Assembly: GCF_019175385.1 (NCBI RefSeq)
Contig: NC_083341.1
Coordinates: forward strand, 85,710,321-85,774,320
Direction: 5' to 3'
DNA length: 64,000 bases
Source of the DNA: Lycium barbarum
Taxonomy: Eukaryota > Streptophyta > Magnoliopsida > Solanales > Solanaceae
Shown: positions 11,002 to 22,364 of the stretch, piece by piece
How positions within the stretch are numbered: position 1 is the first letter of the stretch
Layout of the letters: the number at the start of each line of letters is the position of its first letter
Translations under genes and position numbers: made by a program
Notes under the pieces: generated by a model
Databases searched by the model: none
The model's input: only the letters and a program-made list of their open reading frames with translations
Told to the model about the DNA's origin: nothing

Positions 11002-14000
11002 TGTCACGACCCAGCCCCGTGGGCCGCGACTGGTGTCCTTCTGGGACACCCCAAACGAACTCACACCCAGACCATCGTAATCAGACACGTCCGAACTCAA
11101 CGTACGTTATTCGAACTCATCATCATAATCAGACATCTACCGAACACTTATCCTAAGCAGTCGCCCATACAGATCAGACAAATCACAAGTCAGGAAGTAG
11201 GCGGAATGTACATCGCCAAATTTCACACACACACATCAGAAGGGTGGCGGAATGCACATCGCCCCCAAATACATACACATACATACAAACTTAGAGGCCG
11301 ACTTGGCCATAGTAGCGTACGGGCCACTTAAGATCGCAAAACAGGCTCACATGCAAACACACCGGACCCACGACCCACAAATCTGACTACAGGCCTCTAG
11401 ACAAAACAGAACATAAGAACATAGGACGGGACAGGGCCCCGCCGTACCCACTCATCCAAATATACAGAATACACACACAACAAAAGATATGTACCAAAAG
11501 TAGGGTCCGGATCAAGGGGAGCTTTCCAACACAGCAGAATGAGTAGCCTAAACTGGAGGACCACCCAAACGAGCTTCTGTACCTGCGGGCATGAAACACA
11601 GCCCCCGAAGAAACGGGGGTCAGTACGGGAGAAGTACTGAGTATGTAAAGCAGAAGGTACAGAAATCACAAACATAGCTGGAGTCAGAAAGAACAAACAC
11701 ACCAACATCACAAACAAAGCAAACCTGTGCGGGAGGCGAACGTACAAATGCAAATCAAATCATGTATAGGGTTTAGGAACGTGGTCACCCCCCGACGCTG
11801 GTGCCACAACACATCATAACTCCAGAAGTTTTCAAATCTCCGTACAGTCTCCAGACACATCATATCACACACACATCACATCATCAGAACATATCAAATG
11901 CCATATCACATCATAACTCCATAAACGGTAACCGGCCCTATGGCGAGGCCTCGGAAACCGTAACACATCATAACTCCCGAATATATTATAGCGCGCACGA
12001 TCACAAAGTCGGCCCGGGTACCGACGAACGAAGTCATAGCAGACAGCACGAACAGAGTAGTGCCGAAACCATATGCATATTAAAAATAATTTGTCGAACT
12101 CAACATATTGTTTACATATAGATAGATACTGACGCCAGAAGGCTCGGAGTAGGAATCGAATTGATAAAAGTAGGCATATAAAGGTTACGAAGTTCCAAAC
12201 TGTCAAATTCGTAAGAAAACTGTTCATAAGTCATTTTTCCGGAATTCTCACATCATCCCAAAGTACAGAACATGCATTAATGGCATAGGAAGTTTCAAAC
12301 ACATCCTTGAGTCATAAACAGAAGATTGCGAATCATAACAGACACAAGCGAATCAAACAAACCGAATAAGGGGAGCCTCGGGGCTCGCGGGCCCACCTCG
12401 GGTCAAATTGAGGCGGCGAACACAAATCACAGACTTTCGGCTCCATAGAGCCATCTACGAAAGTTTCGAAGGGTTTCGGACACAACAACACAAGTTATGG
12501 AGGTACGAACATTCTTTTAACCAAAAGTGACAAAAAGAGTTCAATCGCGCTGGGTGAATAGTGCTCGAACTTGAACTTCGATTTCCAAGAGCAGGGTTAT
12601 TCCCGAGATTCCGAAATTTACCTAGTGGGTCTAGGACATGCCAAAAGAATGAGAGGTAGGCTTTACATACCTGGTTGGCGCCTTACGCTCCTCAAATCGC
12701 AATTCCCGTTTCGTCCAGAAACTGCAAATGGTCACTTTTACCAGTTACTATTCATGAGAATTAACATTTTAGTCTTTGGGCTATATTTGGCTACCGAAAT
12801 TTCGGCAGCACTTCCCCTATAACTCTAACACCCCCGAGACTTAGCTCGGCTCAAAATACAACAACAACAACAGCCCAACATCATTAAACCATACAAACCA
12901 CAACCATATTACATTAACTTCAAAATTTCACTTTAATACATAAGTTGGCAAATTCTTGATTCAACTTCAAAATTCCAAATTTATTTTCACATTAGTCCAT
13001 TCATTCACTCATTCTCAATTATTCAAACACACTACATACAAGTTCCAAATCACATACAAACATCTCCAAAGTTCACTACTTTCCAATTTTCATTCAAAAC
13101 ACCAAAAGTTACGACGAACGTTCTAACTTGCGTCGTTTCATTCCAAACTCATTATCATCAACCATAAATCATGTTCAAAGTCTTTAGTATCATAAATATA
13201 CTATGATATACACAAATATACCAAGGGTATACACTTTCCAATAACGTCAAAAATTATTTTCTAATACCAACTCAATTCCTTAATCAATCATTTACAACAT
13301 AATGACCACAACAACACATTATTCAAACTAAACAAGCTCAAATTCTTAGGCCTTTCACCTCCCTCACTTTCGGCCAAACACACCCTTTATACACACACAC
13401 ACCATGCACAAACACAACACCATTCCAAAATCTTCATGCTAATTCAATCACTAACACATATGTATCCCTTTCATAACATAAAAACATTGAAATCTTACCT
13501 CTTTCTTTAAATTCCGATTCGCCGCAAACGTCGTCCTCTCGTCAAACTAATTGTACCACCACGAAGAGCACCTTGAACTCATCAATTATTCCAAAAGAGA
13601 CTAGGTGATTGGATTAGAAACAAAGGCCAAGAATTTTTTTTTTTTTCTATCTTGGTTCGGCCGAGAGCCTTCAATGGGTGCTCTCTAATTTTTTTTCTTT
13701 GTTCTAGATAATTACTAGCTACAAAGTGATATATATCCAATATTGAAAGTCATGTGCATAGCACATGACATTAAACAATTGGGTTTGGGCCAACCTAGTG
13801 GCCGGCCCCCCTTCAAATTGTTTGGGCCTCATTTCTTGTTTCACTTTCTTGGCCCAACTCATTAAAAGTCCCGTTTTGCAATTCCCGAAACTAATTTCCG
13901 AAATTCCAAATTTACCCTCGGCCTTTCCCAATGTCTTAACATCAATGATTCCATAACCAACATCGTCATATTCACCACAATTAAAAATATTTCTTCATAC

Positions 14001-14056
14001 GGCACAATCTTTATTATTTCTCAATTTTCACTTACACGAAAATACGGGACATAACA
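11002..14056 (-). repeat. X-N1 5' LTR
   Basis: It is almost identical to 4960-8014. Differences seen by eye include 11085, 11115, 11336, 11473, 11505, 12043, 12538, 13293, two in the T-run near 13632-13640, and 13686. Confidence 0.93.
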
Positions 14057-14061
14057 GATGA
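14057..14061. repeat. Target-site duplication GATGA, right of X-N1
   Basis: It pairs with 4955-4959. After it, the X-array internal sequence resumes as in unit 2 near 21190. Confidence 0.92.
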
Positions 14062-15221
14062 TGGAGAGGATAACGACTCCAACGAACATTTGGGACGACA
14101 ACAGAGAGTTTTAAAGCCAGAAGAAATAATAGTTGAAGCAAAAAGGAACAACGATTGGTAATTTGGCAATTTTCGAAGAAAGGAAGGATGCTGCTCTTAT
14201 GAATGAAAGAGAGTCGTACCACCGGATATTAGAAAACATCTCACATAACACTAATTATATTGAACATGGGAGCATGTACTATGGAATTATATGATCCATC
14301 AACGTAGAGTTATGTCTAATTACAATTGTGAAACAGCTACACCGGAAAGCCAACATGAAATAACGACTAACGAAGTGATCGCCGATAAAAGGGAAATCGA
14401 AAATACATATACTTGCATTGCGTGAAAGTCATAATGGAGTAAGAATTGTCGTAGTCCTATGCTTCTAGGATTGTATCGCGAGATGTGAGGGAAGAAAGTT
14501 AAGGAAAAGTTGTGGCAGGAGCCCAAAGATATTGTGAGTTATGAAATTAGTTTGAACTTGGATTATGAATTGCCATAAAGCGTAACAGTAGTACAAACGA
14601 TAATAAATGCAGAAGAAACATTACGTAAATACGTATTTTGTATATTGATATAACTGGTCTTGGAAAGGAACTGGGGGAAAATAGCTTAAGGAACATAACT
14701 ATTATGCTCACTAGCGACAAAGTAATGTTAGAGAAAGATTCGGAGTCTAAGGATAAGAAAGATAACGACAAGGATGTAAAGGATTAGAGAGCCTGACTGA
14801 TGAACTACAGGGAGTCGGTAAAGTGTATATCTAAGATCAACGGGCATAAAAAGGATATCCCGAGATGACACCGGAGAAGTACACCCAAAAAGGGCGCCAT
14901 AAATGAGAAAGGTGATTGCCCACTGACAGGGACACCAGGAGTGAGAAAAAGAGAATACTTACGGGACAGATGAATAGTTATGGCTCCTCAAGTCAAGACT
15001 ACAATAATGGAGGCAGAACGAGGGTGAGATGCTAGTTAATTTCCAATCAAGTATATGAAGACAAAGAAGTGAAAGAAGTTAACTAAAGGAAATAAAAGAG
15101 TTAAGGAAGAATGAGAAGAGACTGACCCAATTTATAGTTCAAGTACATGGTAATCAGACCCAAAAAGGAAGAATAAACGTTCTAATGAATCAAAGATGGT
15201 GTCGAGGGTTGGCAATACTGC
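14062..15221 (+). other. Non-coding internal region of X-array unit 1 (right part)
   Basis: This continues the internal region interrupted by X-N1 and is co-linear with about 21190-22345 of unit 2. No supported ORF. Confidence 0.7.
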
Positions 15222-15257
15222 AACATTCGAGGACGAATGTTTCTAAGGGGGGAAGGA
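15222..15257 (+). other. X-array unit 1 PPT and preceding hairpin
   Basis: AACATTCG-AGGA-CGAATGTT (15222-15241) forms an 8-bp stem with a 4-nt loop. It is followed by the PPT AAGGGGGGAAGGA (15245-15257) directly before the LTR start TGTTACACTCC. Confidence 0.85.
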
Positions 15258-15929
15258 TGTTACACTCCAGAAAAAAACTTGCACTACCAAAAATTGTAGA
15301 CAGCTTGGTACGAGCTCGGAGAAGAGTACAGTCATACAAGAATTAGGGATGAAGATTATATGATCTAATTTTAACAATATATATATATATATGTATGTAT
15401 GACATTTGGAGACCATACGGGGTGAATCGATTCATATGTTACTTGACGAAAAACCCTCGTTACTATAAGCTAAGTGGGACCCACACGCTGGGGTTTTATA
15501 AAGGGTATATGATAAATCATATGAGTAGTACATGGGAAGTTGAGCAAATCTTAAAAAGGACCGTTAAGCCAAATATGGGCATAAGCCCTCCAAAGGGATG
15601 ATTTAAGGAAATGTTTTCGGACGATCTGAATTGAAGAGGCCAAAACGTCATTATAGGTATGCAATTTGGAAAAACACTAAAGATGAATGTTGTAGATAAT
15701 TGAATTAGCTTTCCATCCATAGGTCGTGGGCCTCCATACGATATTGGGATCAAATGTTATGCACGTTTTGAGATCGGCTGTATGGGCAAGAAAATTAACC
15801 CTGCGCGAACGTGCCAGAAGGTGGAGCGAACGCACAAGGCAGAACCCTGTCACTCAGCGCGAACGCACCATGTGGCAGCGCAATTGCGCTGAGCAAATTG
15901 TAACTCGTTCCAGGCAGAACCTGGACTGT

Positions 15930-15939
15930 TATAAAAAGG
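15930..15939 (+). promoter_or_regulatory. TATA box of LTR2
   Basis: TATAAAAAGG sits about 670 bases into the LTR and is followed by GGAGACCC and a pyrimidine-rich, CA-containing stretch suited to transcription start. It is conserved in LTR3 at 22570-22579. Confidence 0.65.
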
Positions 15940-17380
15940 GGAGACCCTCACATTTTCGTCCCAAACACACCCAAACTCCCTCAAATATTCCAGAAATTTC
16001 CCCAACTTTTAAACCACAAACCAAGTATAATTCCCAAATACCAGTCCAGACGGTGTATAGTTTCAACTACAAAATTGTGTATTAACACGTTGTGACTTAA
16101 GCTCAAGGTGGAGGAGTGAAAATATGGCGATATTATCGAGGGAAAGGTATGAATCTCTTATTATTAACGTTAATCTTGGTTTATTTAAGGAGATGGAGCT
16201 GTTAGATAGTTATAAAATGATTCTGTGGTGGAAATATGGGACAAATACCATATGGGATGTTTATGAAGTATTTTGGTATTGGAAATATTATGTTTAATGT
16301 TGGTATTGTTGTTGTTGTTGGTTGCTGAGTTGGAATTTCGGGCTAGGCATACAAACAGAAGAGATGCTGTCGAAATTTTAACAGATTATAGAAAGACTTA
16401 TTTAAAGACTTAAGATAAATATATAACATCAGGCCTAATCATAGTATGAATGGTATTATATGTAGACTTGCGAGATCGGACGGATAAGCGTAGGTAGCGA
16501 AGGCTGAACAGGTATGTTAAGGCTTGTCCCTTTCTTTCAAAGGCATGATTCCTATGGTACGATTTCATAAATGTTTTCATAACTTCTTTATTTCCAAAAG
16601 CTAGATGTTTTTTACTCTAAAGCATGATTCCTTTCCCGATAACCCATAAATGTTTTTCCAAAATGCTCGTATTTTCCAAACCAAAGGTTATGATTATGTG
16701 AGCTCTTGTGATAACCGCGACAAAAATGTTCTTACGATAATAATTATGAAGTTAAAAGTGAGAATATTTTCTACAATGATTATGATGATGATGATGTTTT
16801 TTGTTATAGATAAACGTCTCAAGTTATGAGATCGATGTTTTTATGAGATTATTGAGCTATTTTCTTGACTTTCTCAATTTTATTCATTGTTGTTGGTCTC
16901 ACCTTATAATAATTGTTCCTTCAAGGTGAGATAGAGCGATGATGACTATTCCATAATATAATCAGAGGTTACCGACCTTATGTCACTCCGATGGAGTTAT
17001 AGCTTTCCTTGGGCTCTTCTGCATGCTGCTTACATGATATATGTATATGTATTTATGGAATATGGGAAAAAGGGCGAGGCGCTATAGACGCATGGCCACC
17101 TGATCAGTTGGTAAACTATGGTATTGTCCCGGAGGCTGGATGCCTGGACGCGGGATGCCCGGACGCGGTTGGGGTATATGGTTAAATGAATCGTGGTCGA
17201 TGTTCCTCGGCACTATCATATGTTTTCTTTTATATGTACATGTATAAGAAATGTTTTTCAAAGAAAACTAAGCATGCATGGTATCCGCCCCAAGAGGCAT
17301 CATGATGTACAGGTTATTCCCCTATCTTATGTTATGTTCTATACGAATTTTTACATTACTATTCATGTCGCACATAGTCG

Positions 17381-17434
17381 GTACATTACTCGTACTGATG
17401 TCCCTTCTTGTGGACGCTGCGTTTATGCCCGCAG
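17381..17434 (+). other. Three-hairpin block of LTR2
   Basis: SL1 is GTAC (17381-17384)/GTAC (17392-17395). SL2 is GTCC/GGAC (17400-17415). SL3 is CTGCG (17417-17421)/CGCAG (17430-17434) around TTTATGCC. Equivalent blocks occur in S1, S2, G1, G2, X-N1, X-N2 and LTR3. Confidence 0.6.
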
Positions 17435-17897
17435 GATCCACATCGGTAGGACCTCCCCTCAGCGGCAATCAATACGCTTCATTGGTCCGGAGCTATAGCT
17501 CTTTGGTATGCTATCTTGTTATGTACATATTATGGTATGGAAGGGCTTTTTCCTGTCCTTTCTACAGTATATTTTCCATAGAGGTCTGTAGACAGTGATA
17601 TGTAGCTGTGATGTCATGTAGCCTCGTCGGCGCTTATTTTATTGTACAGTATATATATTTGTAGCGGCCTAATCGGTTTGCGTTGTTACTCTCAGTATTT
17701 ATGCTTATGTGTACATGTTGGCCGTATTTCCTCGAAACGGTGTCTCTTGAGTTGATTGTTCGAGAGACAGTATAGCTCAGTCACAGATTTTGTATGGCCC
17801 CAGGATAGTTAGTGGGAAGTAAATGCAAGCATCGGAATGCTTGGCCAGCGGTGGTTGGGTACTCGTCACGGCTCATCGGTTTGGGTCGTGATAAAAG

Positions 17898-17909
17898 TAG
17901 TATCAGAGC
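17898..17909 (+). other. Primer-binding site, internal 2 (mutated)
   Basis: TAGTATCAGAGC differs from the standard TGGTATCAGAGC by one G-to-A change. The same change is in internal 3. Confidence 0.85.
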
Positions 17910-18114
17910 AGTTCGTCCTAGGGATTGTTTACAGGCCTGGTCCAGTAGATTCCTCTTTATGGGTGTGAAACCGACCACATTTATAAACAGGAGGCAGCGG
18001 GGCATTTAGGAACCATTGACCTTTCCTTCTATCTTAGATCGTGCGATAGAGCCAGAGTCTAGGAAATATTGCTTCTGAGCTCTTTTCCTGTAGGGTGGTG
18101 CAGACTGACGGAAG

Positions 18115-18608
18115 ATGAAGAGATCAACCTCGGGCAGTGGGGGTGCTAAGAAGGCCCCCAAAGTAGATCTAGGACCCCAGGCTCCAGGACCGAGCTGGAG
18201 GAGCCTCTGTTATTCTATTGAGACTGATCCCTCGGAAGACCCAGCGACGATTCCTCCAGAATTTTTGACTTCCAGGGAGGAAGGCCCTCAGGGGACAGCT
18301 ATGACACGGATCCGTCTGAGTATTCATCTGGGACATCGGAGGAGGAGATTCCTGAGGCCGTACCAGTTTCTCCTATGGTGGAGCACTATGGTAGACCAGC
18401 TACTCCGGTAAGTGTTACGCATTACTCTAGCCCTACATCCTGGCCGTCGGTAATCCAGGATTTGCCCGATTTTCCATATCCTTCGGACATAGATGAGAGA
18501 GATAATGAAGCCCAGACGAGAAGATGGCGGGTAGACGATGACATAGAGCACACTTCACTTGATAGTCCACCAGATCAGACTAGGGACCGATCGGCTACAA
18601 GTATATGA
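18115..18608 (+). pseudogene. ORFX, array copy 2 (one frameshift)
   Basis: The ATG at 18115 gives MKRSTSGSGGAKKAPK, then ETDPSEDP and TIPPEFLTSREE. A one-base loss near 18285 shifts the frame. The remainder continues in the frame of 18375-18608, with VEHYGRPATPVSV, PYPSDID and DQTRDRSATSI. Comparison with copies 1 and 3 shows the original frame. It is the best-preserved N-terminus among the array copies. Function unknown. Confidence 0.6.
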
Positions 18609-18933
18609 GACTTTATTGGAATTTCCTATGTATGTGCATATGCTGTAGATTATTACTTAATAGTGGCGAGCGGAAACCCTAAAGAGACCGATAATTAAGT
18701 ATTTATAAGTAACTACAATCAAGGTGTTTTTGCCACCATTGGGAATCTTGAAATTTGGGACGAAAGGTGGTCATACACAAGGATGAAAGGAGAATATCGA
18801 GCAATATAATATTTGTGTAGTCAGAAGAATAAGAGATCTTTTCTAATCCGGAGGGAGATGCATTATGAGAATGTTTTGGAATCTATTAAGACCTCAATTT
18901 GCTCTAGATGATGTGATGAAGGTCGTGCAGTAA

Positions 18934-19048
18934 GGTGTGTGCGGCCAAACCAGCACAAACGCACCGAATTTCATTAGAATTTCAAGGTTAAGCATGCTGG
19001 AGTGAGAGAAATATTAGGATGGATGACCCCCTGGGAAGTGTACTAAAA
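18934..19048 (+). other. 5S rRNA-derived module, array copy 2
   Basis: CCAGCACAAACGCACCG, GGTTAAGCATGCTGGAGTGAGAG and TTAGGATGGATGACCCCCTGGGAAGT lie at 5S spacing. Control regions are recognisable with a few substitutions. Confidence 0.82.
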
Positions 19049-22000
19049 CACCTACGAAGACAGACATAAGAGGCGGATGGGAAATTAGAGTAGCCTAAGG
19101 GGAATTGGAGTGTGTGAAATGGTTGGGAATTCTAAAGGATCGTGAAGAACGAGGCGGACTAGATCGGCAAATAGAAGGAAGGTGCATCACTGTTTTAGAA
19201 CTAGGATAGGCTTGAAAGGTATTCGGAAGTACTTGCGAGCAAGGCGTTAGAAAATATATATATATGCATATGGTACCCTATATGTGGTTGTATCAATGGG
19301 TATGTGTATCCTTGCAACCGACGTTGCGGTATATGGAAGGCATTAATCTTATAGGGTGACGAAGTTCAAGTGAAGAAGATGGTACAAATGGTACAAGGTA
19401 AGTTGATGTTATTTTTTACTATAGGTCAGAGTTGAAAGGTCCTAATGCAATAACAGCAGGGGAAGTAAGAAAGTAAGTATATAGAAAGTAAAGAGATAAG
19501 GAATGTCTTGAGAAAGGGGGAGTAAGAAATGAGGGTAAGTGAAGCTTCCAAGAGAAACAACGGGCAAGGCAAGGGACTAATTGGATAAAAATCTGAAAGT
19601 AAGTGTGTGAACGGAATCGGGTGTGATAGCACGGACGAGAGATGAACGTACAGTATTAGGAGAACAGATATTGGTAAATGGGACTGAAGGGAAGCAACCA
19701 CAAATAGGGATGTGAAGTAAGAAAGAGAATGATCAGGCCTTGCAACGAAACTGAGATATTTTCAGCTCTCGAGAGGCATATAAAGGGATAAATGTTTAGT
19801 CCTATTGACATGGTTGCCTCGAACATGGAGAAACTTTCCTAAAAGGTGACTTAAGAATAGAATGGATTTGCACGTTAAAAGGACGTTTCACGAACTTCAG
19901 GGTCGATACTGTAAATAAAAAGGATAAGAAGAAAGCTCAAGGAGAAAGAAATCCAAGGAGGGCTAAGGGTGAAAGTAGGGAAAGAATACTAATGGGCCGA
20001 TAGAAGAGAGAGGAGAGAATTTTGGAGTAAAGTGACTGGAAATATTTAACCCCGGGAGTAAGAAGGATACCTTAATGATTTGGCTGTGGAAAATTGATGA
20101 ATTATCGAGATAAGAACGAGGATGGAGGGATGACACAAATGATTACAAAAATTAATGATAGGGGATAAGAATTCCTGTAAAGGCCGAGAGATTTCATCAT
20201 AGAGGAAATGAAAGGAACGTGCATTGAAAACAACCTAGTCGTGGCATCAGAAAGACAGGCAAAGACTCGATGAACGGAGATGGAGAGAGTGTAAACTGTA
20301 AGGATTTCATGACATGAACAAGAAATGGCAGAACACTTGAAGATAGGATGCAACTAAATGGACAAAGAAAATTTTGAATAAGTGAGCTAAGTGGATAAAA
20401 GAACTGATAGCGGAAGTGGAAGAGTGTAGCATATTAACTCTCGATGATATATTGTCGACGTAAAGAAAAATCGGAAACTCAGAGCTAGAAGGATTTCAGT
20501 AGTAATGGTTGTGAAAGAAGACGAAGGATAAAAGGAGCGAAATATCCCCGTAGAATGCTTTGATGGATTCCAATGCCCTCAGTAACCTGTTGATTCGGGA
20601 AAAAATTCAATCACAAAAGGTAGGAGTAGAAAGACCTTAAGGAAGGGAGCGAGGAATGGATTTGTAATGTATAAGCGCTACGTTTAAATGCGAAGCCCCG
20701 ATTAGTAGAAAGTAAAATAAGTCAAATTGTATAATGAGAGAACTCCTGCATTATAAAAGAGCTGAAGGGTCGTTAGGGTTGGCTGATGACTACTGACATT
20801 TGGGAGTTACTAATGTACGAGAGCACCCTTAAAAAGGGGGGAAGAGCATATGAGGCTTGAAAAGAGTTATGACGTTCTCAAGCTCCAGAAGAAGAAGAAA
20901 TTTATTAGCTCGAGGCCAAAGTTCGAGGCATATTGGCATATGAAGATGGTATTAGAAAGGAGCAGAAATGAATTGAAAATAAGTGTGCCATGAGGCAGGT
21001 ATAGGAAGAACGTATGGAAAAAAAACTCAAGAGAGCACTTCACACCGATATGAGCTGCGATATTTCTATACCATGGTTTGAGTCCCTTGTATCGGGAGGA
21101 ACTGCGCCGTACCTAAGTGTGCAGTGACATGTCCTAAAGGGTAATAAAGAGAGCAAGGAGGGTCTCCAAGCTAAATCCACAAAGGATGATGGAGAGGATA
21201 AAGAATCCAACGGACATTTGGGACGACAACAGAGAGTTTTAAAGCCAGAAGAAATAACAGTTGAAGCAATAAGGAACAACGATTGCTAATTTTGCAATTT
21301 TCGAAGAAAGGAAGGATTTTGCTCTTATGAATGAAAGAGAGCCGTACCAACGGATATTAGAAAACATCTCACAGATCACTAATTAAACTAAACATGGGAG
21401 CATGTACTATGGAATTATATGAACCATCAACGTAAAGTTATGTCTAATTACAATTGTGAAACGGCCACACCGGAAAGCCAACAAGAAATAACGACTAACG
21501 AAGTGATCGTCGATATAAGGGAAATCGAAAATAAATATACTTGCATTGCGAGAGAGTCATAATGGAGTAAGAATTGTCGTAGTCCTATGCTTCTAGGATT
21601 GTATCGCGAGATGTGAGGGAAGAAAGTTAAGGAAAAGTTGTGGCAGGAGCCCAAAGATGTTGTGAGTTATGAAATTAGTTTGAACTTGGATTATGAATTG
21701 CCATAAAGCGTAACTGTACTACCAAGGATAATAAATGGAGAAGAAACATTACGTACATACGTATTTTGGATATTGATATAACTGGTCTTGGAAACTAACT
21801 TGGGCAAAATAGCTTAAGGAACATAATTATTATGCTCACTAGCGACTAAGTAATGTTGGATAAAGATTCGGAGTGTAAGGATAAGAAAGATAATGACAAG
21901 GATGTAAAGGATTAGAGAGCCTGACTGACGAACTACAGGTAGTCAGTACAGTGTCTATCTAAGATCAACGGGTATAAAAAGGATAGCCCGATATGACACC

Positions 22001-22361
22001 GGAGGAGGACACACAAAGAGGGCGCCATAAATGAGAAAGGTAATTGCCTACTAACTGGGAAACAAGGAGCGAGAAAAAGAGAATACTTACGGGATGACGA
22101 ATAGTTATGGCACGGCAAATCAAGACTACAATAATGGAGGTAGAATGAGAGCGAGATACTAGTTAATTTCTAATCAGGTACATGAGGACAAAGAAGTGAA
22201 AGAAGTTGACTGAAGGCAATAAAAGAGTTAAGGAAGAATGACAAGAGACTGACCCAATTTATAGTTCAAGTGCATGGTAATCAGACCCTAAAGGAATAAT
22301 AGATGTTCTAACGAATCAAAGATGTTGTTGAGGGTTGGCAATACTGCAACATTCGAGGACG
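19049..22361 (+). other. Non-coding internal region of X-array unit 2
   Basis: It is co-linear with unit 1 and undisturbed by X-N1, so it shows the empty insertion site at about 21185. A cPPT-like tract (AAAAAGGGGGGAAGAG) is at 20831-20847. There is no supported ORF. It ends in the hairpin arm ATTCGAGGACGAAT, where a deletion has removed the PPT. Confidence 0.7.
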
Positions 22362-22364
22362 AAT

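Larger units (their letters stand above)
4960..14056 (-). mobile_element. X-N1: complete non-autonomous LTR retrotransposon with ORFX and 5S module
   Basis: This is a 9097-bp element with two 3055-bp LTRs (4960-8014 and 11002-14056, offset exactly 6042), a PBS, a PPT and a perfect 5-bp TSD. It is inserted in minus orientation in internal region 1 of the X-array. The 2987-bp internal region holds only ORFX (10128-10709) and a 5S-derived module (9308-9412); there is no gag or pol. By eye the two LTRs differ at about 11 positions (about 0.36%) with no net length change, so the insertion is recent. Movement would require proteins in trans from a Gypsy helper. Confidence 0.93.
15258..17893 (+). 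repeat. X-array LTR2 (full length, 2636 bp)
   Basis: It runs from TGTTACACTCC at the PPT to GTGATA before the next PBS. It serves as 3' LTR of unit 1 and 5' LTR of unit 2. It includes a (TA)n run near 15378-15392, a TATA box and three conserved hairpins near 17381-17434. The CTGCCGAAATTTCGGCAG palindrome is degraded here (near 16374). Confidence 0.88.
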
